Positions 6,197 through 6,995 of a stretch of DNA of 6,995 nucleotides are shown here, one piece after another (within the stretch, counting starts at the first letter, position 1; each line of letters starts with the position of its first letter). This DNA comes from Alphaproteobacteria bacterium (lineage in GTDB: Bacteria > Pseudomonadota > Alphaproteobacteria > RS24): contig JAQWIP010000098.1 in assembly GCA_029248825.1 (NCBI GenBank), positions 1 through 6,995 of the forward strand. The letters run 5' to 3'. The position numbers were made by a program, and so were the translations under genes. A model generated the notes under the pieces. That model saw only the letters and a program-made list of their open reading frames with translations. It had not been told where the DNA came from and did no database searches.

Positions 6197-6799
6197 CTAG
6201 CAAAAGCCCGAAGCTTTTAAATAATCATGCGCTTGAATGACGCTTTGCAATTGCTCTTCATGGGTGCGCTCGCCGCCATTGGCGTCTGGGTGGAATTGCT
6301 TGACCAAAACTTTATAGCGTTTGCGCACATCTTCTGGCTTGGCACTGGTCGGCAGCTCCAAAACAGAAAGCGCGCGTTCTTGGCCCGAGGTAACTTTCGA
6401 GGCGCGTTTTTTCTCTTTGGCACCATTGCCTTCATGCGACATGAGCTCTAGCGGGTCATGGAATTGCCAATCTTCGGCCTTGGTGCCGCGTGCGCGCCTT
6501 GTGCCCATCGACCATGTGGGGCGATGGCCGGTTCTGGCGGCGCGGCGGAAGCTTTCCGAATCTTCTTCCGTCATGCCTTCGAAATAATTAAAGCTGCGAT
6601 TATATTGTTTTACATGGGCAAAGCAGAAGTTGCGGTGTTTGGCTTCGCCGTCGCTTTCGCGCGCGCCCACGGGGGCTGGATAGCCCGCCTCTTCTTTGCA
6701 CTCTGGCCAGTCGCAAGCCACTTTTTTGGAGACTTGCACACGCTTATCATTTTTGCGCGAGGCGCGGATACTATCAAAATATTTTGAGTTCAAGTTCAT
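6197..6799 (-). CDS. J-domain (DnaJ-type) co-chaperone with an N-terminal Cys/His cluster
   Basis: This 200-residue protein has a C-terminal J domain (about 143-199): ALSVLELP, then a basic helix (VRKRYKVLVKQF), the invariant H170-P171-D172, and a final helix ending in AHDYLKASGFC. The HPD motif stimulates the ATPase of a DnaK-type Hsp70. The N-terminal half has C29-X4-C34 and C59-X2-H62, which could bind a metal such as zinc, followed by QYNRSFNYFEGM. A Lys-rich, probably disordered stretch joins the two parts. No Gly/Phe region, DnaJ zinc finger or client-binding C-terminal domains are present, so it is not DnaJ itself. The ATG at 6799 has GGAG at 6805-6808. It is the first gene of the likely operon with cobS and cobT; I recall this type of small J protein beside cobS in many alphaproteobacteria. 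Its partner and client are unknown. Confidence 0.9.
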   Translation of the reverse strand: MNLNSKYFDSIRASRKNDKRVQVSKKVACDWPECKEEAGYPAPVGARESDGEAKHRNFCFAHVKQYNRSFNYFEGMTEEDSESFRRAARTGHRPTWSMGTRRARGTKAEDWQFHDPLELMSHEGNGAKEKKRASKVTSGQERALSVLELPTSAKPEDVRKRYKVLVKQFHPDANGGERTHEEQLQSVIQAHDYLKASGFC

Positions 6800-6833
6800 G
6801 AACGCTCCAACTGTGGTTTGTTACTGCGACAAG

Positions 6834-6852
6834 ACTATAGCAAATTTTGCTA
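6834..6852 (-). promoter_or_regulatory. Candidate -10 box and palindromic operator of the J-protein/cobST operon
   Basis: On the minus strand TATAGT (6839-6834) is a reasonable -10 that would give a leader of about 28 bases before the ATG at 6799. A 15-bp perfect palindrome, TAGCAAA-T-TTTGCTA (6838-6852), overlaps its upstream edge and fills most of the -10/-35 spacer. At 17-base spacing the -35 would be GCGAGC, which is poor, so the promoter may need an activator or be gated by a protein on the palindrome. I cannot name the regulator. Confidence 0.45.
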
Positions 6853-6995
6853 CGACGCTCGCCCCGATTGTGAAAACGCGGTATAATCGATTGAGAGATA
6901 TATATGCTGGTTTTCGAGAAAGCCAAACAAACCCCTTAGTTTTCGCTTTTGGCATTTTGCTGTATCAATACGGTGATAGCGTATGGGTGTTTCGC
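6853..6995 (+). other. Right-edge intergenic sequence with a TATAAT box
   Basis: No gene can be supported here. A perfect TATAAT (6882-6887) reads rightward but lacks a good -35 (TCGCCC at 17-base spacing). An ATG at 6904 opens an 11-codon frame only. An ATG at 6983 stays open to the edge but only four codons are visible and no Shine-Dalgarno sequence precedes it. A divergent gene may begin at or beyond the right edge. Confidence 0.3.

Noticed and set aside
6904..6939. Short plus-strand frame starting ATGCTGGTTTTC
   Set aside because: Only 11 codons precede a stop, and there is no good ribosome binding site or sign of an attenuated downstream gene, so a leader peptide cannot be supported.
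1..6995. Search for a mobile element, phage, CRISPR, toxin-antitoxin or defence system
   Set aside because: The conserved genes account for almost all of the window, no integrase, transposase, direct repeats or tRNA were seen, and codon use looks uniform. CobS/CobT resemble MoxR-VWA pairs found in some defence systems, but their match to the chelatase subunits is specific.

Overview
The window looks like a chromosomal stretch of an alphaproteobacterium of moderate GC content (mid-50s percent by eye, not counted). Three things point there: a Suv3-type helicase of the alphaproteobacterial kind, a ribosomal protein L28 of alphaproteobacterial type, and the gene block rpmB / cobT / cobS / small J-domain protein, which I recall as a recurring neighbourhood in that class. 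I cannot name a genus. Nothing indicates a plasmid, phage or genomic island: there is no transposase, integrase, tRNA, CRISPR array or restriction gene, and codon style looks even throughout.

Layout from left to right. Positions 1-684 (minus strand) hold the N-terminal part of a Suv3-like DEAD/H-family RNA helicase whose C-terminus lies off the left edge. A 270-base divergent intergenic region (685-954) follows and contains a nested inverted repeat. On the plus strand come an acyl-CoA dehydrogenase (955-2241) and a PaaI-type hotdog thioesterase (2238-2726). Their ATGA overlap makes them a translationally coupled pair that probably handles an acyl-CoA. Next is rpmB (2839-3120), with its own strong sigma-70 type promoter and an intrinsic terminator whose stem begins in the stop codon. 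Convergent to it, on the minus strand, is an operon read right to left: J-domain protein (6799-6197), cobS (6136-5123) and cobT (5113-3149). The last 196 bases hold the upstream region of that operon, with a 15-bp perfect palindrome at the putative -10, and a plus-strand TATAAT box that may serve a gene beyond the right edge.

CobS (AAA+ ATPase) and CobT (VWA/MIDAS protein) are the motor and adaptor subunits of the class I aerobic cobaltochelatase. The large catalytic subunit CobN, the rest of the cobalamin pathway and any recognisable cobalamin riboswitch are all absent from this window. The J-domain protein carries a Cys/His cluster that may bind a metal, and its co-transcription with cobST is the most thought-provoking association here.

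Overall this is ordinary core-genome sequence. I found no convincing undescribed system. The findings are modest: candidate regulatory palindromes, the chaperone-chelatase operon, and a few unusual protein tails and residues.
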